A DNA stretch of 64,000 nt from Acholeplasmataceae bacterium (GTDB lineage: Bacteria > Bacillota_I > Bacilli_A > Acholeplasmatales > Acholeplasmataceae), in the NCBI GenBank assembly GCA_021108415.1, contig JAIOQX010000003.1, forward strand, positions 248,001 to 312,000. Direction: 5' to 3'. Numbering within the stretch: the first letter of the stretch is position 1; the number at the start of each line of letters is the position of its first letter. Made by a program: the position numbers and the translations under genes. Shown here in pieces: positions 43,618-52,674 of this stretch. The notes below the pieces were generated by a model. It did no database searches. It worked only from the letters and a program-made list of their open reading frames with translations, and was not told the origin of the DNA.

Positions 43618-44491
43618 TCATGTTTCAATGTCAGGAGACGATATGTTTTTAGTCTCTGTAAAAGAAGCTCAAAGCTATCAAGCAACTGCACTTATGGTTT
43701 ATACAGGTGCACCACAAAACACAAGAAGAAAAGCAATGGACCAGTTAAAAGTAGATGAAGCTCTAGATTATATGCAATCTATTGGATTTGATCCAAACAA
43801 TGTTGTTGTCCATGCACCCTATATTATGAATCTAGCAAATCCAAGTGAAGAAAAAAGAGCATTTGCAGTTTCCTTTTTAACTGAAGAAATTAAAAGAACT
43901 GCTCACATGAACGCAAATCAAATCGTTTTGCATCCAGGTAGTGCAGTAGGAAAAGATAGACCACAAGCAATTAAATGGATTGCAGAAGGTCTAAATCAAG
44001 TGATTGATAACACTAAAGATTTATCAGTCAAAATCGCATTAGAAACCATGGCAGGTAAAGGTAATGAAGTCGGTAAAACGTTTGAAGAATTAAATGAGAT
44101 CATCAGTTTAGTTGATGAAAAAAATAGATTAAGTGTTTGTTTTGATACATGTCATACGCATGATGCAGGATATGATATTGTAGGCGACTTTGATGGTGTT
44201 ATGAAACACTTTGATCAAGTTGTTGGAAATCAATATATATCTGTGTTTCATATCAACGATTCAAAAAATGAAAAAGGTGCAAGTAAGGATAGACATGAAA
44301 ATATCGGTTTTGGATATATCGGCTATGAAGCACTTTTAAAAGTGATTTATCATAAAGACTTCCTAGATATTCCAAAGATACTAGAAACTCCTTATATTAA
44401 TGATAAAGCACCATATTTAGAAGAATTAGCGATGATAAGAGATAAAACTTTTGATCCTCAATTAAAAGAAAAAATAGAACAAAAGGTATAA
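43601..44491 (+). CDS. nfo: Endonuclease IV (AP endonuclease)
   Basis: 296 aa TIM barrel. Metal-binding segments: VHAPYIMNLANP, VLHPGSAVG, ALETMAGKGNEVG, CFDTCHTHDAGYD, FHINDSKN and DRHENIGFGYIG. These supply the trinuclear zinc site. Cuts DNA at abasic sites in base-excision repair. Translationally coupled to the helicase upstream. Confidence 0.95.
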   Translation: MVKIGSHVSMSGDDMFLVSVKEAQSYQATALMVYTGAPQNTRRKAMDQLKVDEALDYMQSIGFDPNNVVVHAPYIMNLANPSEEKRAFAVSFLTEEIKRTAHMNANQIVLHPGSAVGKDRPQAIKWIAEGLNQVIDNTKDLSVKIALETMAGKGNEVGKTFEELNEIISLVDEKNRLSVCFDTCHTHDAGYDIVGDFDGVMKHFDQVVGNQYISVFHINDSKNEKGASKDRHENIGFGYIGYEALLKVIYHKDFLDIPKILETPYINDKAPYLEELAMIRDKTFDPQLKEKIEQKV

Positions 44492-44496
44492 ATAAA

Positions 44497-44531
44497 AGCA
44501 CATATCAATTTGATATGTGCTCATTTTTTTT
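44497..44531. terminator. Bidirectional terminator between nfo and glgA
   Basis: AGCACATATCAA pairs with TTGATATGTGC around a minimal loop, followed by a long T-run on the plus strand; on the minus strand a shorter TTTT follows. Confidence 0.85.
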
Positions 44532-45954
44532 AAGATTTTAAGATTTTTCTATAAAGTTCTTCGTATTGACTTGCCATCTTAGATACTGAATATTTAATAT
44601 GCATAGCCTGTTGAACCATTGAATTAAAAGCTTCTTTATCTTCATGATATAAATTAAGAGCTTGATCAATCGCTTCTACAAATTCAGACTTATTATAGTT
44701 TTTAAACGTGAAACCGACACCAATCCCACTAAATTTATTATAAGGTGTAACTGTATCTTTTAAGCCACCAGTTTCTCTGACTATAGGAAGAGCTCCGTAT
44801 TTCATAGCGATCATATGATTTAGACCACAGGGTTCAAATAAGCTTGGAAGCATAAATAGATTGGATGCTGCATAAACTTTTTGTTCTAAATTTACATCAA
44901 ATCCTTCTTTATAGTATACGTATTCTGGATATTTCTTTTGAAGTTTCATAAAATATGATTCATATAAAGCATCTCCAGAACCGATTGCGATGAAGTAGAA
45001 GGCACCAATTTTCAAATAATCTTCTAAAACTTCCATGATAATATCCAACCCTTTTTGTCTAGCAAAACGATGGATGAATGATACAATTGGAATAGCTTGA
45101 TCTGGTTTCAAATTGAGTTGTTTAATTAACTCTCTTCGATTAATTTTTTTACCAATGGTTTGTGTTTCTTCATCATAACCTTGATAAATATTTTCATTAT
45201 TTTTTGGATTATATAATTCATCATCAAATCCATTTAAAATACCATATAAATCGTTTGCTCTTGATTTTAGTGGACCATCAAGTGAGAATCCATAAAAACG
45301 AGTTAATATTTCATCTTTATAGTTTTCTGATACGGTGTTAATCGCATTAGCGCGCATAATACCGCATTTTAAGAAATTCACTTGATTCATATGAATATAA
45401 GTGAAGTTTTTGTGATTGAATAGACTTTCAACCTCCATTGGATATGCACCTTGCTTTTCCAAATTATGAATAGAAAGTAGTGTTTTAATATCTTTAAATG
45501 CTGGATCAAGCCGTCTATAAAAGACATCTAAGAAAAATGGAACAAGACTTGTCTGCCAGTCATTACAATGGATAATGTCTGGATAATTTTTAGTAAGCTT
45601 AATATACTCTAAAATCGCTAGATTGAAAAAAGTAAATCTTAATGGATCGCCATCATATCCATAATATTTAGACTTATTAAAAAACTTAGCATGATCAACA
45701 AATACGTAAGTTAAATTATCATATGTTGTAATATAAAAATTAGCCGTCTCAACTTGGCTACCTACTTTTATTTTTGCTTCCCCGATATGTTTAAATGATT
45801 CTTTTTTTGGTATTAAGCTTTGATACAAAGGTGTAATGATTTTTACATCATGACCTTTTTTTGCTAATGCTTTTGAGAGTGCGTAAGATACATCCGCAAG
45901 TCCTCCTGATTTAGAGAAAGGATGTGCTTCGCCACTTGAAAATAATATATTCAT
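44530..45954 (-). CDS. glgA: Glycogen synthase (ADP-glucose type, GT5)
   Basis: 474 aa. MNILFSSGEAHPFSKSGGLADV holds the KxGGLxDV donor-binding motif (Lys15). HCNDWQTSLVPFF, LSIHNLEKQGAYP, NGFDDELYNP and PSLFEPCGLNHMIAMKYG are GT5 landmarks. Extends alpha-1,4-glucan from ADP-glucose. No glgC, glgB or phosphorylase lies nearby, so the gene stands alone here. AGGTG precedes the ATG. Confidence 0.93.
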   Translation of the reverse strand: MNILFSSGEAHPFSKSGGLADVSYALSKALAKKGHDVKIITPLYQSLIPKKESFKHIGEAKIKVGSQVETANFYITTYDNLTYVFVDHAKFFNKSKYYGYDGDPLRFTFFNLAILEYIKLTKNYPDIIHCNDWQTSLVPFFLDVFYRRLDPAFKDIKTLLSIHNLEKQGAYPMEVESLFNHKNFTYIHMNQVNFLKCGIMRANAINTVSENYKDEILTRFYGFSLDGPLKSRANDLYGILNGFDDELYNPKNNENIYQGYDEETQTIGKKINRRELIKQLNLKPDQAIPIVSFIHRFARQKGLDIIMEVLEDYLKIGAFYFIAIGSGDALYESYFMKLQKKYPEYVYYKEGFDVNLEQKVYAASNLFMLPSLFEPCGLNHMIAMKYGALPIVRETGGLKDTVTPYNKFSGIGVGFTFKNYNKSEFVEAIDQALNLYHEDKEAFNSMVQQAMHIKYSVSKMASQYEELYRKILKS

Positions 45955-46040
45955 GTTTTATCACCTAAAACAATTATACTTTAGAATATCATAATAAACA
46001 ACCATTAATTTTTGAAGAAAACTATACATTTTTTTTAGCC

Positions 46041-46065
46041 TTGAGATTATGTTTAATGTTATAAT
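46041..46065 (+). promoter_or_regulatory. Probable promoter of purA-purB
   Basis: Extended -10 TGTTATAAT at 46057-46065. TTGAGA at 46041-46046 is too close (13 nt) for a standard -35, so the extended element may do the work. No PurR-box-like or purine-riboswitch sequence is visible. Confidence 0.55.
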
Positions 46066-46098
46066 AACAATGTAGTAAATAACATAAAGGGGAATTCT

Positions 46099-47364
46099 AT
46101 GAAAAGACTAGTTGTTGTAGGTACACAATGGGGCGATGAAGGTAAAGGGAAAATAACAGATTATCTTGCACAAAGTGCAGATGTAGTTGTTAGATATCAA
46201 GGTGGAAATAATGCAGGTCATACTGTTGTTTTTGATGGCAACAAATATTCTCTACATTTACTCCCTTCAGGTATTTTAAATCCAAAGATTGAAAACATTA
46301 TGGCTAACGGAATGGTTATAAATCCAAAAGCTTTCTCAGAAGAAATAGCAAAAGTTAAAAGATTTAATCTTCATATCTCTAATAGAGCACATATTGTACT
46401 TCCATATCATATTGAATTAGATAAAGCATATGAAGCATTAAAAGAAGATGTCAAAATAGGTACCACACATAAAGGCATTGGACCCGCATATGCAGATAAG
46501 AGTTCAAGAATTGGTATCAGAGTGTCAAGTTTTATCCAAGAGCATAAATTTCATGATGAGCTCAAACACTTGATGGAAATAAAGAATAAAGAATTAAAAT
46601 CACTTGGAAGTGAGTCACTAGATTTTGATGTAGTCTTCAATGAATATAAAGAGTATGCTAAATTGATTGCTCCCTACGTTAAAGATACATCCTACTTACT
46701 TAATAACTACATTAAAGAAGATAAGAAAGTTTTATTTGAAGGTGCACAAGGTGTCATGTTATGTCTTGATCATGGTACATATCCATATGTGACATCATCA
46801 TCTCCGACTGCTGCATCTGTCCCTGTCAATACAGGAATTGCACCATGGCTTCTAGAAGGTGCATTGGGAGTAACTAAAGCTTATTCTACACGTGTTGGTG
46901 AAGGATTTATGCCAACTGAGATTAAGAGTGAACTAGCAAATCAAATTAGAATTAAAGGTAATGAATTTGGCACAACTACAGGTAGACCTAGAAGAATTGG
47001 TTGGCTTGATACGGTTGTTTTAAGACATTCAAAAAGAGTAAGTGGTCTAAGCTATTTAGCTGTTACCCTACTTGATGTTTTATCTGGAATAGATGAGCTA
47101 AAAATCGCTATTTCTTATGATCTTGATGGACAAACCATTGATTATGTACCTTCAGATAGTGATGACTTTAATAGATGCAAGCCAAACTATATTAAACTAA
47201 AAGGTTGGTCAGAAGATATCACGCAAGTCAAATCATTTGAAGAACTACCAAAAAATGCTCAAATATATCTAAATACATTAAGCGAACTTGTTGATGTAGA
47301 CATAGCTATATTTTCGGTTGGACCAGATCGCAAGCAAACCATTCGTGTTAAAGATATATTCTAG
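46099..47364 (+). CDS. purA: Adenylosuccinate synthetase
   Basis: 421 aa. GTQWGDEGKGK P-loop at residues 8-18, YQGGNNAGHT, GTTHKGIGPAY, LFEGAQGVMLCLDHGTYPYVTSS and TTTGRPRRIGW are all present. Converts IMP, aspartate and GTP to adenylosuccinate. Followed after 12 bp by purB, the next step, forming a two-gene AMP-synthesis unit. AAGGGGA precedes the ATG. Confidence 0.96.
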   Translation: MKRLVVVGTQWGDEGKGKITDYLAQSADVVVRYQGGNNAGHTVVFDGNKYSLHLLPSGILNPKIENIMANGMVINPKAFSEEIAKVKRFNLHISNRAHIVLPYHIELDKAYEALKEDVKIGTTHKGIGPAYADKSSRIGIRVSSFIQEHKFHDELKHLMEIKNKELKSLGSESLDFDVVFNEYKEYAKLIAPYVKDTSYLLNNYIKEDKKVLFEGAQGVMLCLDHGTYPYVTSSSPTAASVPVNTGIAPWLLEGALGVTKAYSTRVGEGFMPTEIKSELANQIRIKGNEFGTTTGRPRRIGWLDTVVLRHSKRVSGLSYLAVTLLDVLSGIDELKIAISYDLDGQTIDYVPSDSDDFNRCKPNYIKLKGWSEDITQVKSFEELPKNAQIYLNTLSELVDVDIAIFSVGPDRKQTIRVKDIF

Positions 47365-47376
47365 GAGGGATTTTAT

Positions 47377-48666
47377 ATGATTGATCGTTATCAAAGAAAA
47401 GAAATGGCAAAAATTTGGACTGATAAATCTAAATTTGATGCATATTTAAAAGTTGAACTTGCAGCAAGTTATGCTTGGAGTCAATTGGGACTTTTTGATA
47501 CATCTACGTATGAAAAACTCAAACAAGCTAAATATAAGTTAAAAGATATTTTAGACATTGAAGCACAAACAAAACATGATGTGGTTGCATTTACTAAAGC
47601 TGTCTCACTATCTTTAGGAGAAGAAAAGAAGTATTTCCATTATGGACTGACATCAACAGATGTTGTTGATAGCGCATATGGTGTATTACTAAAAAAAGCA
47701 AACAAGATCATCAAAAAAGATATCCTAGCTTTAATGGATGTCTTAAAAGAGAAAGCATATCGTTATAAAGATACACCTATCATGGGTAGAACACATGGCA
47801 TGCATGCAGAAGTTACAAGTTTTGGATTAAAATTTGGATTATGGTATGAAGACTTCAAACGTCTTTATCAAGGCTTTATAGAAGCATCTAAACTAGTTGA
47901 AACATCTAAATTTAGTGGAGCTGTTGGAAATTATGCTGCAAACAATCCAGAAGTTGAAAAGATAGCGAGTAAAAAACTTGGATTGAATTCTGCAAATATT
48001 TCAACACAGACTTTACAACGAGATCGTCATGCAAGATATATCACTCAAATTGCAATTATTGGTGCACAATTAGAAAAAATGGCAGTAGAGATTAGACATT
48101 TATCAAGATCTGAAGTTCATGAAGTCAGTGAATTCTTTGATGTCAATCAAAAAGGTTCATCTGCGATGCCACATAAGAAAAATCCAATTAGTAGCGAAAA
48201 TATAACAGGACTTTCAAGAATCCTAAGAAGCTATGTAGTTCCAGCTTTAGAAGATGTTGCATTATGGCATGAAAGAGATATCTCACATTCATCGGTTGAG
48301 CGAATTATTTTAATCGATTCAACAACCTTAATAGATTATATGCTTAATCGATATCAAAAGACATTAAGTCAATTAATCGTTTATGAAGATCAAATGCTTC
48401 AAAACATTAATTTATCTTATGGTGCAAATTATGCACAACACGTTTTAAATCTTTTAATTGATAAAGGCTTAGATAGAATATATTGTTATGACATTATTCA
48501 AAAATTGGCATATCAAGCAATGCAAGAAAAAATTGCATTTAAAGATTTAATTCTTGAACATGCAGAGTTAAAAAAAGTCATCAATCATGATGAGTTAAGT
48601 TTAATATTTGACCCAAATAAATACTTAGAACATACAGATTATATATTTAACAAAATCTTTAATTGA
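47377..48666 (+). CDS. purB: Adenylosuccinate lyase
   Basis: 429 aa, fumarase/aspartase superfamily. GLTSTDVVDSA, GRTHGMHAEV and the signature GSSAMPHKKNPI (flexible loop with catalytic Ser) are clear. Splits adenylosuccinate to AMP and fumarate and also acts on SAICAR. Ribosome site AGGAGGG lies in the purA-purB gap. Confidence 0.95.
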   Translation: MIDRYQRKEMAKIWTDKSKFDAYLKVELAASYAWSQLGLFDTSTYEKLKQAKYKLKDILDIEAQTKHDVVAFTKAVSLSLGEEKKYFHYGLTSTDVVDSAYGVLLKKANKIIKKDILALMDVLKEKAYRYKDTPIMGRTHGMHAEVTSFGLKFGLWYEDFKRLYQGFIEASKLVETSKFSGAVGNYAANNPEVEKIASKKLGLNSANISTQTLQRDRHARYITQIAIIGAQLEKMAVEIRHLSRSEVHEVSEFFDVNQKGSSAMPHKKNPISSENITGLSRILRSYVVPALEDVALWHERDISHSSVERIILIDSTTLIDYMLNRYQKTLSQLIVYEDQMLQNINLSYGANYAQHVLNLLIDKGLDRIYCYDIIQKLAYQAMQEKIAFKDLILEHAELKKVINHDELSLIFDPNKYLEHTDYIFNKIFN

Positions 48667-48705
48667 AATTTAGTTACATTATCACATAAATATAGCATGT
48701 TATCG

Positions 48706-48734
48706 TTGATAAACACATAATTTTATGCTATAAT
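48706..48734 (+). promoter_or_regulatory. Promoter of thioredoxin-like gene
   Basis: TTGATA (48706-48711), 17-nt spacer, TATAAT (48729-48734) preceded by TGC, giving an extended -10. A strong promoter by sequence. Confidence 0.75.
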
Positions 48735-48764
48735 CGTAATAGTCGAAATTTAGGAGGACATGAA

Positions 48765-49331
48765 ATGGCAGACAAATATACAAAGGTAAAACCTAAGGTT
48801 CATCCGTTAACAATTTCAGCAATTGTTGGCTTTTTTGTAATCGTTATTGGCATCATTATTGTTTTACAACCATCAAATAGAGAAAGTATTTATAATGCAT
48901 ACTCACCATATTCAACAAATGATTTAACTGAAGACCATCCATTTTATGAAGTTAATTACAAATCAACTTTATTTAATAAAGGCTTAAAAACTCGTATTGA
49001 AGATGATGAATTAGTATTTGTTTATATTGGATCTCCAGACTGTACATCTTGTCAAGCACATATTGGTGCATTTCAAAAGTACTATGAATCACTTGAAATG
49101 AGTGATTATGTGGATACGATTTATTACTTAAATCCAGGGAATGATTTAGACCAGTTTGAAGACTTTGTTGCAGATTATGAAGGTGTTGCTGAAACAACGC
49201 CACAATTAATTGTATTCCAAGATGGTGAAATCTTATATCAATTTAGTGTTGTTAGTGCTGAAGATACTCAATTGTTAAACCGCAGTGTTAGAGATTTCTA
49301 TGAAGAGGTTATTGATTTATTAGCTGAATAA
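48765..49331 (+). CDS. Membrane-tethered thioredoxin-like protein
   Basis: 188 aa. Short cytoplasmic N-terminus, one membrane helix (about residues 17-38), then an extracellular thioredoxin-fold domain. FVYIGSPDCTSCQAH contains the CxxC pair Cys93/Cys96, and TTPQLIVFQDGEIL has the cis-Pro typical of the fold. Likely a thiol-disulfide oxidoreductase for exported proteins or a bacteriocin-accessory-like member. AGGAGG before the ATG at 48765. Own promoter and terminator. Confidence 0.82.
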   Translation: MADKYTKVKPKVHPLTISAIVGFFVIVIGIIIVLQPSNRESIYNAYSPYSTNDLTEDHPFYEVNYKSTLFNKGLKTRIEDDELVFVYIGSPDCTSCQAHIGAFQKYYESLEMSDYVDTIYYLNPGNDLDQFEDFVADYEGVAETTPQLIVFQDGEILYQFSVVSAEDTQLLNRSVRDFYEEVIDLLAE

Positions 49332-49333
49332 TT

Positions 49334-49358
49334 AAAAGCACATAAGTGCTTTTTTTTA
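49334..49358 (+). terminator. Terminator after thioredoxin-like gene
   Basis: AAAAGCAC-ATAA-GTGCTTTT hairpin followed by a T-run; argS starts 22 bp further on. Confidence 0.8.
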
Positions 49359-49379
49359 ACAAGGAAAGAAGATAATATA

Positions 49380-51050
49380 ATGATTGAACTTATTAAAAAA
49401 AACATAAAGAGAAAAATTGAACAAACTTATCAATTAGATCAAGTGATTGTAGAAGAACCTAAAAGAGGAGCTGCAGATATTGCAATTCCGCTCTTTAACT
49501 TGGCTAAAGAATGGAAAATGAATCCTAAACTTGTTTTTGATAAGATTAAAGACGATGTTTTAGTAGATCATGTAAAAGAAATTGAATTTACCAATGGATT
49601 TTTAAATATCTATTTAGAGCGTAAAGAACTATCAGAGCAAATTTTACATAATGTATTTGAAAAACAAAGTCATTATGGTGATCAACTCTTAGAAGAAAAA
49701 TCTTCAATTGTTATGGATTACTCATCACCCAATATAGCAAAAAGCTTTGGTGTAGGACATCTAAGATCGACGATGATTGGTAATTCTATTCAATTAATCT
49801 ATAAAAAATTAGGTTATCAAACAGTTGCTGTTAATCATTTAGGTGATTGGGGTACACAATTTGGTAAAATGATTGTTGCATATCAAAAATGGGGAAGTAA
49901 AGAAGAAGTTCAGAAAAATCCTATTGCAGAGATGCAAAAACTATATGTTAAATTTCATGATGAAGAAAAAAATGATGATTCTCTTGAACAACAAGCAAGA
50001 GATGTATTTAAAAAATTAGAAGATGGTGATCAAGTTTATACAGAACTTTGGTCATGGTTTAAAGATGAATCATTAAAAGAGTTTATGCAAATGTATGATT
50101 TGCTTAATGTCTCATTTGATTATTTTACAGGTGAGAGTTTTTATAATGGCAAAATGGATGCAGTTGTAGATGAATTAGAAGAAAAGAATCTACTTAAAGT
50201 AGACCAAGGAGCAACCATTGTAGATCTTGGTGATGATATGCCACCGGCATTAATCAAACGCTCTGATGGAGCAACACTTTATATCACTAGAGATATTGCA
50301 GCTATTTTATATCGTTATCATACATATGATGCGACAAAGCTTTTATATGTTGTAGGAAATGAACAACAACTTCATTTTAAACAATTGAAAAAAGTAACTG
50401 ATTTAATGGGATATCATTTTGATATTGAACATATAAACTTTGGACTCGTCTTAGTTGATGGTAAAAAAATGTCAACTAGAGGCGGGAAGTTCAAACGCCT
50501 TGAAGAAGTTATCGATCAAGCTATTTTGTTAGCTAAAGAAGCGATCATGAGTAAGAATCCTGATTTAAAAAATCAAGATGAAGTCGCAAAAGCAGTTGCA
50601 ATAGGCGCAATCATTTATAATGATTTAAAAAATGATAAACATTTAGATGTTGATTTTGATTTAGAGAACATGTTAAAATTTGAAGGTCAAACAGGACCCT
50701 ACCTACAATATAGCAGTGTAAGAATAGAATCTATCTTAAGAGGATATGATGTAGATCTTAGCTTAGTGGATTCAAATGTGTTTATGCAAGATCATTATTT
50801 TGAGATTGTCAAATCACTTGCACAATTTCCAAATATTCTGCATCGTGCAAAAGAGTTAAGCTCACCAAGTGTTATTTCTAAATATGTAATGAGTCTAGCT
50901 CAAGCATTTAATAGTTTTTATGGAAAAGAACGATTAATTGTCGAAGATCAAGGTGTTTTGCATGCTAATTTATTGTTTGCTAGATCAATTCAAATTGTTA
51001 TTAATGAATCTTTAAGATTATTAGGCATTAAGTCTTTAAAAGAAATGTAG
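49380..51050 (+). CDS. argS: Arginyl-tRNA synthetase
   Basis: 556 aa, class I. Add-1 type N-terminal domain, then DYSSPNIAKSFGVGHLRST (HIGH-equivalent GVGH), TLYITRDIAAILYR, KMSTRGGKF in the KMSK position and the C-terminal anticodon-binding helices ending in SLRLLGIKS. Charges tRNA-Arg. AAGGA lies upstream of the ATG. Probably depends on read-through or on an unseen promoter in the short gap after the preceding terminator. Confidence 0.95.
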   Translation: MIELIKKNIKRKIEQTYQLDQVIVEEPKRGAADIAIPLFNLAKEWKMNPKLVFDKIKDDVLVDHVKEIEFTNGFLNIYLERKELSEQILHNVFEKQSHYGDQLLEEKSSIVMDYSSPNIAKSFGVGHLRSTMIGNSIQLIYKKLGYQTVAVNHLGDWGTQFGKMIVAYQKWGSKEEVQKNPIAEMQKLYVKFHDEEKNDDSLEQQARDVFKKLEDGDQVYTELWSWFKDESLKEFMQMYDLLNVSFDYFTGESFYNGKMDAVVDELEEKNLLKVDQGATIVDLGDDMPPALIKRSDGATLYITRDIAAILYRYHTYDATKLLYVVGNEQQLHFKQLKKVTDLMGYHFDIEHINFGLVLVDGKKMSTRGGKFKRLEEVIDQAILLAKEAIMSKNPDLKNQDEVAKAVAIGAIIYNDLKNDKHLDVDFDLENMLKFEGQTGPYLQYSSVRIESILRGYDVDLSLVDSNVFMQDHYFEIVKSLAQFPNILHRAKELSSPSVISKYVMSLAQAFNSFYGKERLIVEDQGVLHANLLFARSIQIVINESLRLLGIKSLKEM

Positions 51051-51116
51051 AATACATATTGAAAATTAAATTTGTTCGTGTTATCATAAGTTTGCTCGTT
51101 TGAGCAGACTTAAAAA

Positions 51117-51203
51117 CCCCGCGTGATGAAATTGGTAGACGTGCCAGACTCAAAATCTGGTGGGCGAAAGCTCGTGCTGGTTCGAGCCCGGCCGCGGGGA
51201 CCA
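51117..51203 (+). tRNA. tRNA-Leu (anticodon CAA), CCA encoded
   Basis: Acceptor arms CCCCGCG (51117-51123) and CGCGGGG (51193-51199) pair perfectly, then A and encoded CCA. The D-loop ATTGGTAGAC, anticodon stem CCAGA/TCTGG with loop CTCAAAA (anticodon CAA, reading UUG), a long class-II variable arm (GGGC GAAA GCTC) and a TTCGAGC T-arm are all present. 87 nt. Confidence 0.97.
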
Positions 51204-51216
51204 AAAACAATGATAA

Positions 51217-51248
51217 AATTCATCTTGAGATATAGATGGATTTTTTTG
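51217..51248 (+). terminator. Terminator after tRNA-Leu
   Basis: ATTCATC (51218-51224) pairs with GATGGAT (51235-51241, one G-T) and a run of seven T follows. Confidence 0.8.
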
Positions 51249-51348
51249 TTTAATATTTTTTTGAAATACATGAAAAGCAACAAAATGTTTCTAAGAATAT
51301 TTATTATATTTTAATGAGCTATTGTATAATAACTTATGAGGTGGAGAA

Positions 51349-52605
51349 ATGAATAATTTACATAACAATTTAAAAACAATGAGAAACAAAGTAGGATATA
51401 CACAACAAGAGGTTGCAGATCAATTGTTTGTGACAAGACAATGTATATCAAGATGGGAACAAGGAAAAACGATACCAGACATTCATTCTTTAGAAAAAAT
51501 TTCTGACATATATGAATGTAAATTAGAAGATTTACTTGATAATGATTGTTTAAGAACTTTTACATTAGAAAATGCCAATAAAACAAGTAAAAACAAGAAA
51601 AACAATTATATTTTTATGTCTATATCAATTTTAACAATCATTATATCTTTAACAATTAGTTTAATCGCTATTAAGAGAGCTAATGAAGAAATTATTTATT
51701 CGTTTCAAGGTGTTATCACAAATGTTGATGAAGTTGATAAAACTATAGTAGTTAAAGATAGAGGTCAAACCATTTATACGTTTGCCCTAGATGAATTTGA
51801 TCAAGTTGAGATTGTGTCTAGAGGATCAGAATCTTTAATAAATAAAGAAGATTTAAAACTTAATGATACTATTGAGATATATTTTGATAAAGAACCTAAA
51901 TCTAATAGAATCAAAAGAATTAGAGTTTTAGATAGCGAAATCGAAGATAGTTTTTTAGGTATTATAATCATTTCAAATGGAGAAACATATAATCAAGTAG
52001 ATGAACTCCCTATAGATTTACAAGGTATCAGATATTATTATGAAGATGATTGGGACTTTAATACAAATTTCAAGTTTTCAGATATAAATGGAAATTACTT
52101 TGAAGAAACAGATGAGAAAACAGTAGATTTAAATCTATTTTATGATGCAATGAAAATAAATCATCCTATAAAAATAGGCTTAATTTATGAATCAGGAATT
52201 GATTATATACAAACAATCACAAATGTCAGTGTTCAGTCATATGAATATACGCATCAACACAATTATTCAGACAATTATTTAGATGTTCATAGTTATGAAT
52301 TGAATATAAAAGTTACTTTAAATCCTGTGAGTTCATTTGAGAGTATAGAATTATTTGAATACGATTTTAATCACTTACTAATTAACAACACAACATATAC
52401 TGACTATTTAGATTTAAAACTAGATCATGAAATAATATCAAATGTAATTTACTCATATGTTAAAATAAATAGTTTAAAAGAAAATCAGTTTGGTGTACCT
52501 TATGCATATGTAAATACTTTTCAAGTTTTTATAGGCGGCATGTTTGATATTTCTTCAAGTGATGATTATGGGTTTGTTTATCATGAAACAATTTATTATG
52601 ATTAA
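51349..52605 (+). CDS. XRE-family regulator with membrane helix and large C-terminal domain
   Basis: 418 aa. Residues about 7-62 form an XRE/Cro helix-turn-helix (QQEVADQLFVTRQCISRWEQGKTIPD). A single membrane helix lies at about residues 85-108, and the remaining 310 residues, acidic and beta-rich, would be outside the cell. This suggests a one-component sensor in which an exported domain controls a membrane-bound DNA-binding domain. TATAAT at 51325-51330 and GAGGTGGAG ribosome site precede the ATG. Target genes unknown; it stands alone between tRNA-Leu and a bidirectional terminator. Confidence 0.82.
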   Translation: MNNLHNNLKTMRNKVGYTQQEVADQLFVTRQCISRWEQGKTIPDIHSLEKISDIYECKLEDLLDNDCLRTFTLENANKTSKNKKNNYIFMSISILTIIISLTISLIAIKRANEEIIYSFQGVITNVDEVDKTIVVKDRGQTIYTFALDEFDQVEIVSRGSESLINKEDLKLNDTIEIYFDKEPKSNRIKRIRVLDSEIEDSFLGIIIISNGETYNQVDELPIDLQGIRYYYEDDWDFNTNFKFSDINGNYFEETDEKTVDLNLFYDAMKINHPIKIGLIYESGIDYIQTITNVSVQSYEYTHQHNYSDNYLDVHSYELNIKVTLNPVSSFESIELFEYDFNHLLINNTTYTDYLDLKLDHEIISNVIYSYVKINSLKENQFGVPYAYVNTFQVFIGGMFDISSSDDYGFVYHETIYYD

Positions 52606-52635
52606 ATAAAAAAGATTATAGTTATCTTTCATATA

Positions 52636-52673
52636 AAAAAATGGATTTGAGGACATCTCAAATCCATTTTTTA
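52636..52673. terminator. Bidirectional terminator
   Basis: 16-bp perfect stem (AAAAAATGGATTTGAG and its complement) with a 5-nt loop, giving T-runs in both directions. Serves the regulator gene and fabV. Confidence 0.9.
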
Positions 52674-52674
52674 A

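Noticed and set aside
51123-51314. Short open frames over the tRNA-Leu gene on both strands
   Set aside because: The region folds as a complete tRNA; the frames have no ribosome site and are chance openings.
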